The position numbers and the translations under genes are program-made. From the NCBI RefSeq assembly GCF_030272615.1, contig NC_081410.1:122390640-122454639 (forward strand): 64,000 bases of DNA, written 5' to 3'. Under the pieces are notes generated by a model. The model was not told the DNA's origin. It worked only from the letters and a program-made list of their open reading frames with translations, and ran no database searches. The DNA comes from Cryptomeria japonica (Eukaryota > Streptophyta > Pinopsida > Cupressales > Cupressaceae). Positions 34,970 to 45,384 of the stretch are shown here, piece after piece. Positions within the stretch are counted from its first letter, which is position 1. Each line of letters opens with the position of its first letter.

Positions 34970-36000
34970 TTTTTTTTATAGATAAATAGTTGGTTAGGAC
35001 CACCACCTATTATATTAATTTCAAAAAGTTTCAATTACATTGTTCATCTAATGACCCCATCTCTGTCGATAACATAGGCCGAGCATAGTATGGAAAGCCA
35101 AGACAAGCCCTTACCTACCATTATAACAAAATGGTACACCAACCCCCCAAATGGTGCTCCCATACATTATAGACTTTATCATATACAACAAATGACACCA
35201 AACAACAAAATGGTGACTGATGGTCAGTATTTAATTGTTTATCTATTAACAAACATGCTTCTAATTCTTTAGCAAAAGCATTTGAACAAAGCAAATAGAC
35301 AATTTTGGCCTTCTTTTTCACCGGGCAGTCAATCCATGTGAACATGCACCTTTGCCTCCCAACAATCATCTTCATTCTTTCCTTGAACATCCAACTTCTC
35401 TTTGATGACTGTGACACCACCCTTGGCATCCTCCTCCTCTACCAAGTCCTACTCAAAGCCTTCATTCTGAAAATAGCTTTTGATCCACCCCTCACCCTCA
35501 TTCAACTTCATTCTCAATCAGTTTTTTAGAAATACTATGTTCCTTTCCACCATCAACTTCTTCCCTTCAAAATGTTTTGGCTCCATAGAAATTACCACAG
35601 GTGATCTTGGGATGGCTCGCCCTTGGTGTTAAGCAACATAGTAGTCTCTGGTAAGAGGGATGTGCTTCTCATACTCCACATGTACAAGGATGTACTTAAT
35701 TTCTCCCAAGACAAAGACTTTAAAAATCTTCTCACAGAGAGTCTTGGCCATCACCTTTAGCTCCCCCATGTCTAGCAAGACTGCTAGGAACATGGCATGG
35801 TCCATATTGAACCTATACTTGTGGCAAGACCCCATAAATTCTTCCCCTAAGATGACCTCAATGAAATGGATATCCAGATAATGAGAGCATAGCTTAAGGA
35901 TGGATTTGAGGTGTTTCTTAGTCACCTCGCCGAGAAAAGACATTTGGTGCTTCCTCAATAAAAGTCTAATGGGGGTTTCCATACATAAACTAGACTACCA
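34970..36000 (-). mobile_element. Retroposon-like repeat with ORF of unknown function (copy B)
   Basis: Minus strand: frame upstream, then a 3' part ending CCTAACCAACTATTTATC and oligo(A) (T-run 34970-34979). The 3' 470 bp are duplicated as copy A. The best preserved frame is 35629-35982. A later frame piece (GWIKSYFQNEGF near 35480) aligns with GWIKNYLEDDGV of copy D. The 5' end is not defined. Confidence 0.6.
35629..35982 (-). pseudogene. Unknown retroposon ORF fragment (copy B), 117 codons
   Basis: METPIRLLLRKHQMSFLGEV then KKHLKSIL, ILGEEFMGSCHKYRFNMDHA and KIFKVFVLGEIKYIL. It aligns through its length with the frames in copies C and D and contains no internal stop. The end is a stop at 35629-35631, after which homology continues, so it is truncated relative to the ancestor. 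Predicted soluble, no catalytic motif known to me. Function unknown. Confidence 0.6.
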
Positions 36001-36154
36001 ACAATTAACAAATCTAGGCTAATGAGTCATCTTGAGATGCCTTGATGCTTAAATAGGAAACCACAACCTATATTTCTCCCCAGAGAAGGCAATCTACATG
36101 TTATCTTATGATACTAGCCATATCACACCTTTTCTTCCAAATCTAGCTCAAGTC

Positions 36155-36673
36155 TATTGTAAGGTGTGTGCCCTTGGTCTCCTTGTGTTGTACAGTGCAA
36201 CACTCGAGTTTGTGAAATGGCTTAATCACCTCCTGTAGTTTCTATAAGTCTAGTGGTTGTATCGGGCATTAACATGTCGATCTTTTGGTGCAATGACAAC
36301 TATACTTCTAACAAGTGGTATCAGAGTTTGGGTCACAGGTTCAAACCCCCTCGCTTGCATTGGGGGGGATTGTTGCAAGGTGTGCGCCCTTGGTCTCCTT
36401 GTGTTGTGCAACACAATTATCAAGTTTGTAACATGGCTTAACCGCCTCATGTGGATTCTACAATTGTAGTGGTTGTATCGAGCATTGATAGGTTGATCTT
36501 TTGGTGCAACGACAACCGTACTTCTAACAAGTGGTATCAGAGATTGGGTTATAGGTTCAAACCCCCTCGCTTGTGTTGGGGGGATTATTGCAAGGTGTGT
36601 GCCCCTAGTCTCCTTGTGCTATGTAACGTAGCATTCAGGTTTGTGACATGGCTTATTCTCATCCTATGGATTT
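36155..36673 (+). mobile_element. Tandem TRIM array (LTR-internal-LTR-internal-LTR, interrupted)
   Basis: LTRs at 36155-36313 and 36371-36529 are exactly 159 bp each (TGTTGCAAGG ... CTTCTAACA, first copy TATTGTAAGG). Each is followed by AGTGGTATCAGAG, the iMet primer site, and a 56-57-bp interior ending in GGGGGGAT, a polypurine tract. A third LTR starts at 36586, is cut by element 2 at 36673 and resumes after 45265, ending CTTCTAACA at 45345. TRIMs are non-autonomous miniature LTR retrotransposons; shared-LTR tandem copies arise by recombination. Confidence 0.85.
36669..36673. repeat. Left target duplication of element 2
   Basis: GATTT here versus GATTC at 45266-45270, four of five bases identical. 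Comparison with the intact TRIM LTR (GGATTCTA at 36460-36467) shows that GATTC is the original target. Confidence 0.8.
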
Positions 36674-37476
36674 TGTATATGGTGAAAAGTGGACAATGGA
36701 AATATCAATATTGAAAGACTAAATGAATTCAACCACAAAACCCTAGCCTAACAACAACAAAGATCCACCATAACATATGAAGATTACCTAAGACAATGCA
36801 AATCAACAAAATCAAAAAAATTATACCATCACATGTCCACTAGGGTTTGAATCTTCATTCTTCCTATCTCCATTGATCTTGCTTGATATATTTTCTCTCA
36901 GATTTTATGTGTGCACAAGAGCTCAACAAAGAACGGAAATGTGGTTGATAGCTTGATTGCAAAAAAACTTGATTGGATAAGATTGATTAGAATGCTGATT
37001 AGCTGAATAACATGATTAGGGTTGATAATGAAGGAGAGTATCCTCTTATATAGAGGACACTGTAGAAAATGGAGGGATAAGATTAAGAGGTGTAAAAGAT
37101 AAATGGTCAGCTAGGATTGAAGGGTAGGTAGAGGAAATAATAAAATGATAAAGGGGTTACGTAGTGTAGGAATAAAGAGATGAATGCCATGTGTCATAGG
37201 TAGAAAAGGCTAATGAATTAATTAAATAAATAAATATTTATTTAATTAATAGAAGAAGTGGGATCAATTAAATAAATAAAAGTATTTATTTAATTTAGTA
37301 AAAGGACAATTTAAATAAATAAATGTATTTATTTAAATGAGGAAAACGGCTAGAAAAGGATAAATGAATTAATTAAATAAATAAAGATTTATTTAATTAA
37401 TAAAAGAATTCGGTTTAAATAATTAAATAAATAAAAATATTTATTTAATTAGACAGGACATTTCTAGGTGTCTACA
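36674..37476 (-). repeat. 3' LTR of element 2
   Basis: 803 bp. On the minus strand it begins TGTAGACACC. It keeps five AT-rich inverted repeats; the right LTR has lost one unit of about 47 bp, explaining the length difference. TATA box CTATATAAG on the minus strand near 37046-37054, in a CCTCT/AGAGG inverted repeat. Confidence 0.93.
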
Positions 37477-37490
37477 TTATGTCCCTCTTT
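37477..37490 (-). promoter_or_regulatory. Polypurine tract of element 2
   Basis: The minus strand reads AAAGAGGGACATAA directly before the LTR start. Confidence 0.8.
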
Positions 37491-37722
37491 GAGATAATGC
37501 AGGTTGTCACGTTGGCTCAAAGAAGATAAGATAAACAAGTACAAAGTTGCCCCATGATAGGTATGATATGCCCCCTTGAGAGATTGGATGAATTTTGTTT
37601 GAAAATATCATAGACAATCTATTGATAAGAAAGAGAGGATAAAAAGGATTGAAAAGATAAGATAGAGTGACAGAGTCACGGGATAAAGAAGACTGACTCG
37701 AGAGACTAGGGCTAGGGTAGTC

Positions 37723-37731
37723 TATAAGATA
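37723..37731 (+). promoter_or_regulatory. Putative TATA box of element 2 PMD gene, in a perfect inverted repeat
   Basis: TATAAGATA lies 96 bp before the ATG. The arms GTAGTCTAT and ATAGACTAC (37719-37739) are exact inverted copies separated by AAG. Confidence 0.55.
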
Positions 37732-37818
37732 GACTACGAGGGAAAACATCCTCATTGACATCCACACACCTAAGAGATCAATTTGCAAAGAGAGCAGAGA
37801 GTAGCGCAGTCAGGAAAG

Positions 37819-40611
37819 ATGGTAGTGGTGCACAAATTTGACCATGTTTGCCAATATCATAGGCTAGCTGATGCAAGAGAGCCAGTGAGTACAACAAAAC
37901 CTCCTTGTACTTTGGTGCATTAATTATTGTTATAAATGCATATTAAGTAGGGCTAGAAAATGCCAAGCGGGGAAAAACAAAAACGTTAAGGCGCCTTTGT
38001 GTTGGTGCCAAGCACGTCTGAGAAGGATAGGCATGTCTGTGTCTAGTTTAAATACGTCTATGATTTCAAAGGCGTTTGTGCTAGATGTGAGCGCGTATAT
38101 GTTGAGAAGGCGCGCTTATGCAAGATAGAGTCATGTCTGTGTGTTTTAGGAACGTGTGTGCAGGGAAGGCACGTTTGTGTAAGTTTAAAGTGCATTTACA
38201 TCTTCAAGGTCAAATCGATAGTTCTGTGATAAACATACGTTATCAATTGGATAAGCTGCTGAGAGGATAAACTCAAATAGGTCCTCTAAGGAAGAATAGG
38301 ATAATAGATAGGGCTGGGATTGATAATTTTTTGATGGGACATACGTTGCCAATCAGGAAACTACTCAAGAAGATACACTCAAGCAGAGGCCCTAGGATAG
38401 GATAGAGCGAGGCACTTTGTGATGAACAGGGAGTACCATAGAAATTGACAATTATGTGATAAAACATACGTTGTCAATTGGATTAGGTTGAAATTGACAA
38501 TTTCGTGATAGAACATACATTGTCAATTGAATAAGGTACTTAAGAGGATGCATTCAAGTAGGTTCCCTAAAAGATAAGATAAAAGAAACACTTTGTGATG
38601 AACATGCAGTACTACTAGGATAGAGTGCCATATGATAAATATAAGCACTAAGATAAAAAAGAAACACTTTGTGATGAATAGGGAGTACTACTAGGATTGA
38701 CATAGTTGATTTTCCTGGTTGTAGGAGGATCTACCGATACTGGAGTCACGGGAGAGATACCCTTCAACTCAGGGATTACAACTAGAGTTGACAGTGGAGG
38801 ATAGAGAAGCAGTTGAGGCCATGGGATTACGATATATTATGTATATGCATGAGTTTCGAGCAAACATGGGGTTGTTGACTACATTAGCCAAGAGATGGCA
38901 CTCAGAGACATGCACGTTTCATTTGTTGATGGGTTATTTGACAATAACTTTAGAGGATGTGTACAAGATACTGCGGATATCGATCGATGGGGAGTTGGTT
39001 CCCTACGATCGAGGGGGAGATAGGGAGGAATTGAGACGAGTGTTCTAGGATCCAGGATTGGAGATGAGGGCAGGACACGTGGCCCGAGACACCATGAAAG
39101 CTATAGGATTGGCTTTACCAACGGTGCTGGCAGGAGTTATCAATGGGTTTCTGTGTCCATACAGGGTGACACGAGGGTTGGCTATGGGATGGGGGATGCC
39201 TCTGGAGACATTGGTGACTGAGCACACCAGGTTTGCATGGGGGCCATGTTTGCTGGCACACTTGTATTATGAGATGCATCAATTTGTGTATCATGGATCA
39301 ATGGGATTGGGGTGTGGAGTGACATTATTGTAGCTATGGGCATATGAGCATCTTTCGGTGACACGACCGATACACTTTAGAGGCAGGGGACATGGGCACA
39401 GTTATGTACATTTGTATGATATGATTACTTCCTAGCCACAGATTGGGAGGCTAGAGTATTAGCACCAAGTGATCCATGAGATAGGCAATGTAGTATGGAG
39501 GCCTTACTGAGATTGTGAGGAGTGGGAGGATGACGTAGTTGATCTGCCATATGTGTTCAGGAGTAGGTATCTGATCGGGAGGACACTATATATCATTGAG
39601 CGGTAGTTGATTGACAGAGTATGCAGGCAGTTTGACAGGAGACAATGGATGCCACGTGGCTCAGAGATGTATGTGCGTACAGTGAGAGATCAACCACATT
39701 TAGATCCATTATTTTCTTATGATTAGGCAGTGGCATAGATGCAGGAGATGGTTCCCATGCCTTGGGATATTTTGGCAGATGTGGAGATCATAGGGATGGA
39801 TGCCGAGTACAGTGCATATTGGGTAGATCATCCGTTTCCATGACTGATAGATCCAGGAGAGCTAATAGAGGGTGATGGTGGGGATGGTGGAGATGATAGT
39901 GAGGATGGTGGAGGCAGAGGCAGATGATGGAGGCAAGGTGCAGTAGCAGAGAGGAGGGTAGTTTGGAGGCGAGATGGAGGAAAGGAGAGACAGGCACATG
40001 TAGTTAGAGGTAGAGGTGGACTACCTTTACAGGTGCCAACAATGCAGGTTTCGGGACAGGGACAGGGATAGGGACAGGGATAGGGACACCCATAGGAGCA
40101 GCCACAGGGACAGGGTGAGGAGGGAGGAGAGGAGGAGGATGAGCTAATATCCTTGAGAGAGTTCTACCAGGGACATGCAGATGACATTCAGGATCTAGAG
40201 AGGGATGTAGCTAGGCTCAAGAGATAGCTGAGGGACATTGAGCGAGAGAGCGATCAAGCTATTCAACGCTACATGGAGGCTGAGGAGGCATTGAGGGTAG
40301 GTAGGAGAGAAACCAAGGACACTGGGGCTGGATATGCCTAATTTCTACGAGTAGGGGAGGATATAGCCTACTTGAGAGACTTGTATTATGGAGTTGTGCC
40401 ACTAGATCAACAGGCTAGTAGCTTTCGGAGACCATCACGGACTACGATGACCACTGAAGGGAGAGATAGGAGATAGTCATCTAGTGGTGGGGTCATGGGT
40501 CCTCCACCATCACCAGATAGAGGGGGTAGGAGAGATGATTTTGGGGTGGGGACTTCCAGGGCTTAGACTCTGTCGAGGTCAGCAAGCTTCGAGGGAGGGA
40601 GTTCATCATAG
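37819..40611 (+). pseudogene. Spliced PMD gene of element 2, degraded
   Basis: Exon 1 is 37819-37884 (MVVVHKFDHVCQYHRLADAR, 22 codons, no stop). The donor is CCA/gtgagt, intron 37885-38724, acceptor ggttgtag/GAG, and exon 2 runs in frame from 38725. The PMD hallmark reads WHSETCTFHLLMGYLT. Stops fall at 39046, 39331, 39433 and many later sites. Most are TAG or TGA where element 1 has CAG, CAA, CGA or TGG. The frame continues through the acidic/basic tail and a coiled coil (LERDVARLKR) to GGSSS-stop at 40609-40611. It confirms that the ancestral protein was about 650 residues or more. Confidence 0.85.
37991..38200 (+). repeat. 20-bp phased array in element 2 PMD intron
   Basis: Eleven degenerate motif cores at 37995, 38016, 38035, 38056, 38074, 38095, 38115, 38135, 38154, 38173 and 38194, mean step 19.9. 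Spacing is kept although the motif itself has drifted from element 1. Confidence 0.85.
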
Positions 40612-42302
40612 CCTTAGATGGCTCCCTAAGTATCAGTTTTTTGTACCATTTTTGTATGATGATGTAGACACTTTTAGGTGATGGTAGACATATGATTTTG
40701 ACATCATTGTATCATGACACTTATATTTTTGATATATATATATATATGAGATGATTCATCCTTGCGGCAGCTATATGCATATGTACCTATGTGATATGGC
40801 TTCTATGCTTTATGATGATTTTATGATGCTTATGATATGGATCCAAATATGTATACATGATGAAATGCAATACTTTTGTTCTTTTATGTTTTATATGTTA
40901 TGCAAATGTGAATGTAGATGAACATGATAATTCAAATAACTATTTACATGATGAGAATGTAAAATGTGCTAACATGTGTTGTATTTTTTATAAAGATAAA
41001 CAGGTGCTAACATGTGTTGTGTTATTATTTTGGCATTTTATGTTTTATATGAGAATGCAAATACTAACCAATTATATATGCAAGATGCTATGCAATTTGG
41101 ATATCTATATGTATGTATGAAACACTAATATGTGGTAATGCAGGTGCAATCTACATGAAATGCAAATATTTTTAGTGTATCATTATACTCAGTCATGTGA
41201 TAGCAGGCTACACGGACTCAGGAAGGACAATGGAGGTCAATCAAGAAAGGGGGATGGAAGATAGAAGATATGGAAGTGAAGGAGCTTCTTGTACGTTATC
41301 ATCATTGAGCTTTATTATGGCAAATAGGCTATGACAATCCAGATATAGGTTTGACCCAGAAAGTCATTGTACCTGTTTGCATGGAGATCAGGCAGTCACA
41401 AACAAGGAATGCCCCAATTCATACTAGACTCGTAGTGTCCTCATATCCCTGGACAAGTCATAGCATTACTAAGAGACAATCCACAAACAACAAAACAATA
41501 GGTGAACATATCCCATCCTCGCTTTTCTAGTCAAAGACATCTTGGAGATAGAATCTCTAGTTAGAGACATCTCAGAAAAGCTAAAAGACATGTCAGCAAA
41601 AGATAAAATCAAAAGAAAACCAAGACTTGACACCAACATCCGTTGTAGTCCTCAAGTTTAGTGCCTCTTGTCACTTGTATAAGTCTATTTGATTTAAGTC
41701 ACAATGTTTACTTTCAAAAAAAGGATAGATAGCACTAAACCATAATGTTGTCCGAGTCTACTGAAAGATTTGATTTGTTGAATTGCATTGTTGTTGTTTA
41801 CATCTCATCTGAAACTAGTCAAATCCAAGAAACTGATACTTTATTACGGAGAAGATGAAACTTTATTGCGGATTGTGCATGGATAGACTGAAGAAAACTG
41901 TACTCCTCGAAATGTGTGATGCTTTTAGTTCCACACCCATCACTAGACTTAGGATTTTCCTTAGCCATAGATAGGAGTTGATTTATTATGGATGGAAAGG
42001 GGTGAAAAGGAAGGATTATTATGAATGGCTAACCAATCAAGTAGGTAGATCAATAACAAGCCATGATGGGAATGGGTAAGTTTATTATAGATGGATAGGT
42101 TGTGAGTCTGTGCAAAGTGAAGGGATGAGATTGAATCCTGAAGGAGGGAGGAGTAATGTCTCTACACATGCTGCTAGTAACCTAGTTTTCACCATGGTAC
42201 TTTCTCAAGGCGCCACCGAAGTGGTTTTCACTGTTGCACAAATTTATCTCTCTTTACTTTTTTCATTTTTTTTTTTTTTTTTTGTATTTTTGAATTAGGA
42301 TA
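40612..42302. other. Spacer between PMD gene and pol remnant of element 2
   Basis: Homologous to 3800-5492 of element 1, including the TTTATTATGGAT-like words. No gene. Confidence 0.6.
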
Positions 42303-42544
42303 TGCTAAAGAGCTGTGTGTAAAACCTGTGAAGATGCATGTTGTTGATCAGATCTTCCAAAGGTTCTCCATCTGGGGTTGAAAGCTGATATACACCTGAT
42401 CCATAGACTGTTGTGATGACATAAGGACCAAGCCAATTGGGCTCAAATTTTTCCTTTCTTTTCTCGGTCCTGCTGATTTTTAGGATTTTTTCTAAGAACT
42501 AAGTCACCCACCTCAAATGTACGAGGCTTTACCTTATGACTTTA
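42303..42544 (-). pseudogene. Integrase C-terminal remnant of element 2
   Basis: The minus strand gives HKVKPRTFEVGDLVL and then FEPNWLGP in a shifted frame, matching the end of element 1 integrase with a frameshift near 42470. Everything upstream in pol is missing. Confidence 0.8.
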
Positions 42545-43397
42545 GCTATATTGTTCCTTGATTGAATGATGTGTAGCTCGAGTGACTGTCTTCCTTGATG
42601 AAGGAACTAAGATAGAATTACTAGCGTGCGTACTACACAAGCCCGCATGAGTGTCACCTAAAGAAGTTTGGGCATCCCTAATAACAAAGTCCCTTGAGGA
42701 AGCTCCACTAAAGGTCCATGATGAATCGCCAAAAGGGGATGGATGTGTCGAAAAAGTGGAGGAGGAATGAAGGCTTATGATTGTGAAAAGAAGCGAAAGT
42801 AGGATAGCATGATGAAGACTTAGGATCAACAAGTATGGTTTTTGACTTTAAAAAGTATGCTTTTTGACTTAAAATTGTAGAACTTTTGCCCCCAGTTATT
42901 TTGATATTAGGGGAGATCAACTCTTGTTCTTTTTCCTTCATAGGATTTTTATACTTGACTTTGATTTTTGTAGAGTCCAATAGCTTTGGATTTTGATTCA
43001 GAATAAAGGACTTTTCTTTATTTTTGACTTTTAAATTTTTCTTTTCAAAGCTTGATTTTTGATCCCCAATTACTAAGGAATTTTCTGATTCTTGTTGATC
43101 CAAGTCTGGGAGAGGAGTGGAAATGGAATGAGTGGATGAAATGGTAAGGCTATATGATTTCTCAAGAGGGCTGATGTTATTCTCAATAGATTATTTGTTA
43201 GAACCACTCTTAGGACTATTGATATCAAGAGCTGCTTGCACCACTAGAGGAGATTTGCACTTAGACTTAGTAGCCACAACACTAGGTGGTTCACACCCAA
43301 TTCCTTGAAAATTGTTTATAGATTGTTCCTGTCGACTGAATACCTTAGGAGATAGTGGGAGTTGATAAACATGAAAGATATACTCACCACATCCCAT
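42545..43397 (-). pseudogene. Coding-like segment of unknown origin inside element 2
   Basis: Starts MGCGEYIFHVYQLPLSPKVF at 43397. One stop follows 68 codons, then the same frame runs on (SIENNISPLEKSYSL ... LDQQESENSLVIGDQKSS, EKEQELISPNIKITGGKSS) to 42708; a frame change leads into DTHAGLCSTHASNSILVPSS near 42600. It is Ser/Lys-rich and matches no part of element 1. It occupies the place of most of gag-pol. It could be a captured host gene piece or an alternative gag-like ORF; I do not recognise it. Confidence 0.5.
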
Positions 43398-43680
43398 GTC
43401 TTTAATCTAGGAGGGAAGCTAAAGAGGCTCAAGAGTCTACAAATATGAGTGGCTATGAGTACGACACCGATATCTTTTTCAATTCTGACCATACGACATT
43501 ACCTAACATGGACATCTATAGAAACATTAAGAATATTGAGAACATGGATAATACAAACAACACTGATGCACAAGATGACAATGTTGACAACATTTCAGTA
43601 CACTGAGCAAAGGTGGAAGATACAATCATGGATCCTCATTTCAACAAGATGATACAAGAAATCATGAGAAGAGATAGACA
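43398..43680 (+). pseudogene. Inverted gag N-terminal fragment in element 2
   Basis: The plus strand reads REAKEAQESTNMSGYEYDTD ... TTLPNMDIYRNI ... VEDTIMDPHFNKMIQEIMRR, the equivalent of the first ~95 residues of element 1 gag, which lie on the minus strand there. Its PBS and LTR neighbours keep the normal orientation, so only this block is inverted. One TGA interrupts it near 43606. Confidence 0.85.
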
Positions 43681-44486
43681 CAAAGAGCCTATTGTTCAAC
43701 ACATAAAAGACATAGGTTCAATTTTAGTGCACCAATTGAAGTGTTTGCTAATCTATGAAAACAAAGCACACAATAAAAATCAAAATCAAAACCTTGCCAA
43801 GGTCCTACAACAAAAAATTGTTAGTAGTTTGGGTTGTTTCAAATGATTACCCCTACCTGCAAGCAAACGAGTTAAGTTTATTTTAACAAAATCCAAAAAT
43901 ACTTTGTGAAAAATAGGGGCCTTCGACACACGATTTTCTTCCAAAGACAAGTTGTACCACTTTGTTAGTTGGATCACAATATATTAGCTTAAATGAACCA
44001 AATCTAAAACCTTAAATGCAAGAAAAAATGATGAAATAGAAACCCTAAATGAGGAACTGAAAATTAAAAAAAATCCAAAACACAAAAAAAATACAAAGAA
44101 CATAGATGCTATTATACCAATCACAGACGTGATTTAAACTCTCAGACGCCTCGGAAGACTGCACAAACGTGACTGAAATGAAAACCTACAATCTGGAAAA
44201 TGAAAAAATGTTGTCGGTAACACAGACGTGATTTTGGAATGCACAAACATGATTTAAACTCACAAGAGCCCCTGAATACTGCACATACACGACTGAAATG
44301 AAAACCTGCCATCTAGAAAATAAAAATGTTGTCCAGAACATAGACGCAATTTTGGAATCCGCAGACACAACAAAAAAACAAAAACGTGATTTCAGAAGGC
44401 GCAAACACAAAAAGTCAAAATGTCGGATCCACAACTTCAAAAACACAAAATCTGCAACAAAAGATGTTAAATGCAAAAGGGACAAG
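43681..44486 (-). other. Leader remnant of element 2
   Basis: Matches 14489-15219 of element 1. The motif array region is present but altered: two copies of a ~110-bp unit (about 44124-44219 and 44222-44335), each holding several CACAGACG/CACAAACG-like motifs. The element 1 part from the gag start to 14488 is missing. Confidence 0.75.
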
Positions 44487-44506
44487 AGTCCCACTGGGCA
44501 TGCCAA
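44487..44506 (-). promoter_or_regulatory. Primer binding site of element 2
   Basis: The minus strand reads TGGCATGCCCAGTGGGACTC, three bases from the LTR, two differences from element 1. Confidence 0.8.
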
Positions 44507-44509
44507 AAT

Positions 44510-45265
44510 GTATATGGTGAAAATTGGATAATGGAAACAACAATATTGAAAGACTAAATGAATTCAACCCCAAAACCCTAGCTTAACAACAACAAAGATC
44601 CACCATAACATATGAAGATTACCTAATACAATGCAAATCAACAAAATCAAAAAGATTATACCATCACATGTCCACTAGGGTTTGAATTTTCATTCTTCCT
44701 ATCTCCATTGATCTTGCTTGATATATTTGCTCTCAGATTTTATGTGTGCACAAGAGCTCAACAAAGAATGAAAATGTGGTTGATAGCTTGATCGCAAAAA
44801 GGCTTGTCTGCATAAGATTGATTAGAATGCTCATTAGCTGAATAACATGATTAGGGTTGATAATGAAGGAGAGTATCCTCTTATATAAAGGACACTGTAG
44901 GAAATGGAGGGATAAGATTAAGGGGTTTAAAAGATAAATGGTTAGCTAGGATTAAAGGGTAGGTAGAGGAAATAATAAAATGATAAAGGAGGTAGGTAGT
45001 GTAGGAATTAAGAGATGAATGACATGTGTCATAGGTAGAAAAGGATAATGAATTAATTAAATAAATAAAATTATTTATTTAATTAAGGAAAAGGACAATT
45101 TAAATAAATAAATGTATTTATTTAAATGAGGAAAAAGGCTAGGAAAGGATAAATGAATTAATTAAATAAATAAAGATTTATGTAATTAATAGAAGAATTA
45201 GGCTTAAATAATTAAATAAATAAAAATATTTATTTAATTAGATAGGACAATTTTAGGTGTCTACA
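44510..45265 (-). repeat. 5' LTR of element 2
   Basis: 756 bp; one AT-rich hairpin unit fewer than its partner. Ends at TCTACA followed by the target duplication GATTC. Confidence 0.93.
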
Positions 45266-45360
45266 GATTCTATTTATTTAGTCTAGTGGTTGTATCGAGC
45301 ATTAACAAGTTGATCTTTTGGGCAATGACAATCGTACTTCTAACAAAGTTTGGGTTATAA
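45266..45360 (+). mobile_element. Distal part of the third TRIM LTR and internal stub
   Basis: Resumes the TRIM LTR (GTCTAGTGGTTGTATCGAGC, TTGATCTTTTGGG, CTTCTAACA ending at 45345), then a stub of the interior (AAGTTTGGGTTATAA) lacking most of the primer site. Confidence 0.8.
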
Positions 45361-45384
45361 ATGCTTGGCATGCTTCGAATGGCC

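Larger units (their letters stand above)
36674..45265 (-). mobile_element. Second Tat/PMD element, older and rearranged (element 2)
   Basis: LTRs at 36674-37476 (803 bp) and 44510-45265 (756 bp), same family as element 1 but clearly more diverged from each other. It keeps the PPT, the PMD gene (37819-40611), the spacer, the last part of integrase, the 5' leader and the PBS. Most of gag-pol is gone: 42545-43397 holds a coding-like sequence unlike element 1, and 43398-43680 holds a gag N-terminus in the wrong orientation. It inserted into an LTR of the TRIM array. Confidence 0.92.

Noticed and set aside
36314-36345. tRNA gene suggested by TGGTATCAGAG plus GGTTCAAACCC
   Set aside because: Spacing and flanks do not form a cloverleaf; the first word is a primer site between two LTRs and the second lies in the TRIM interior.
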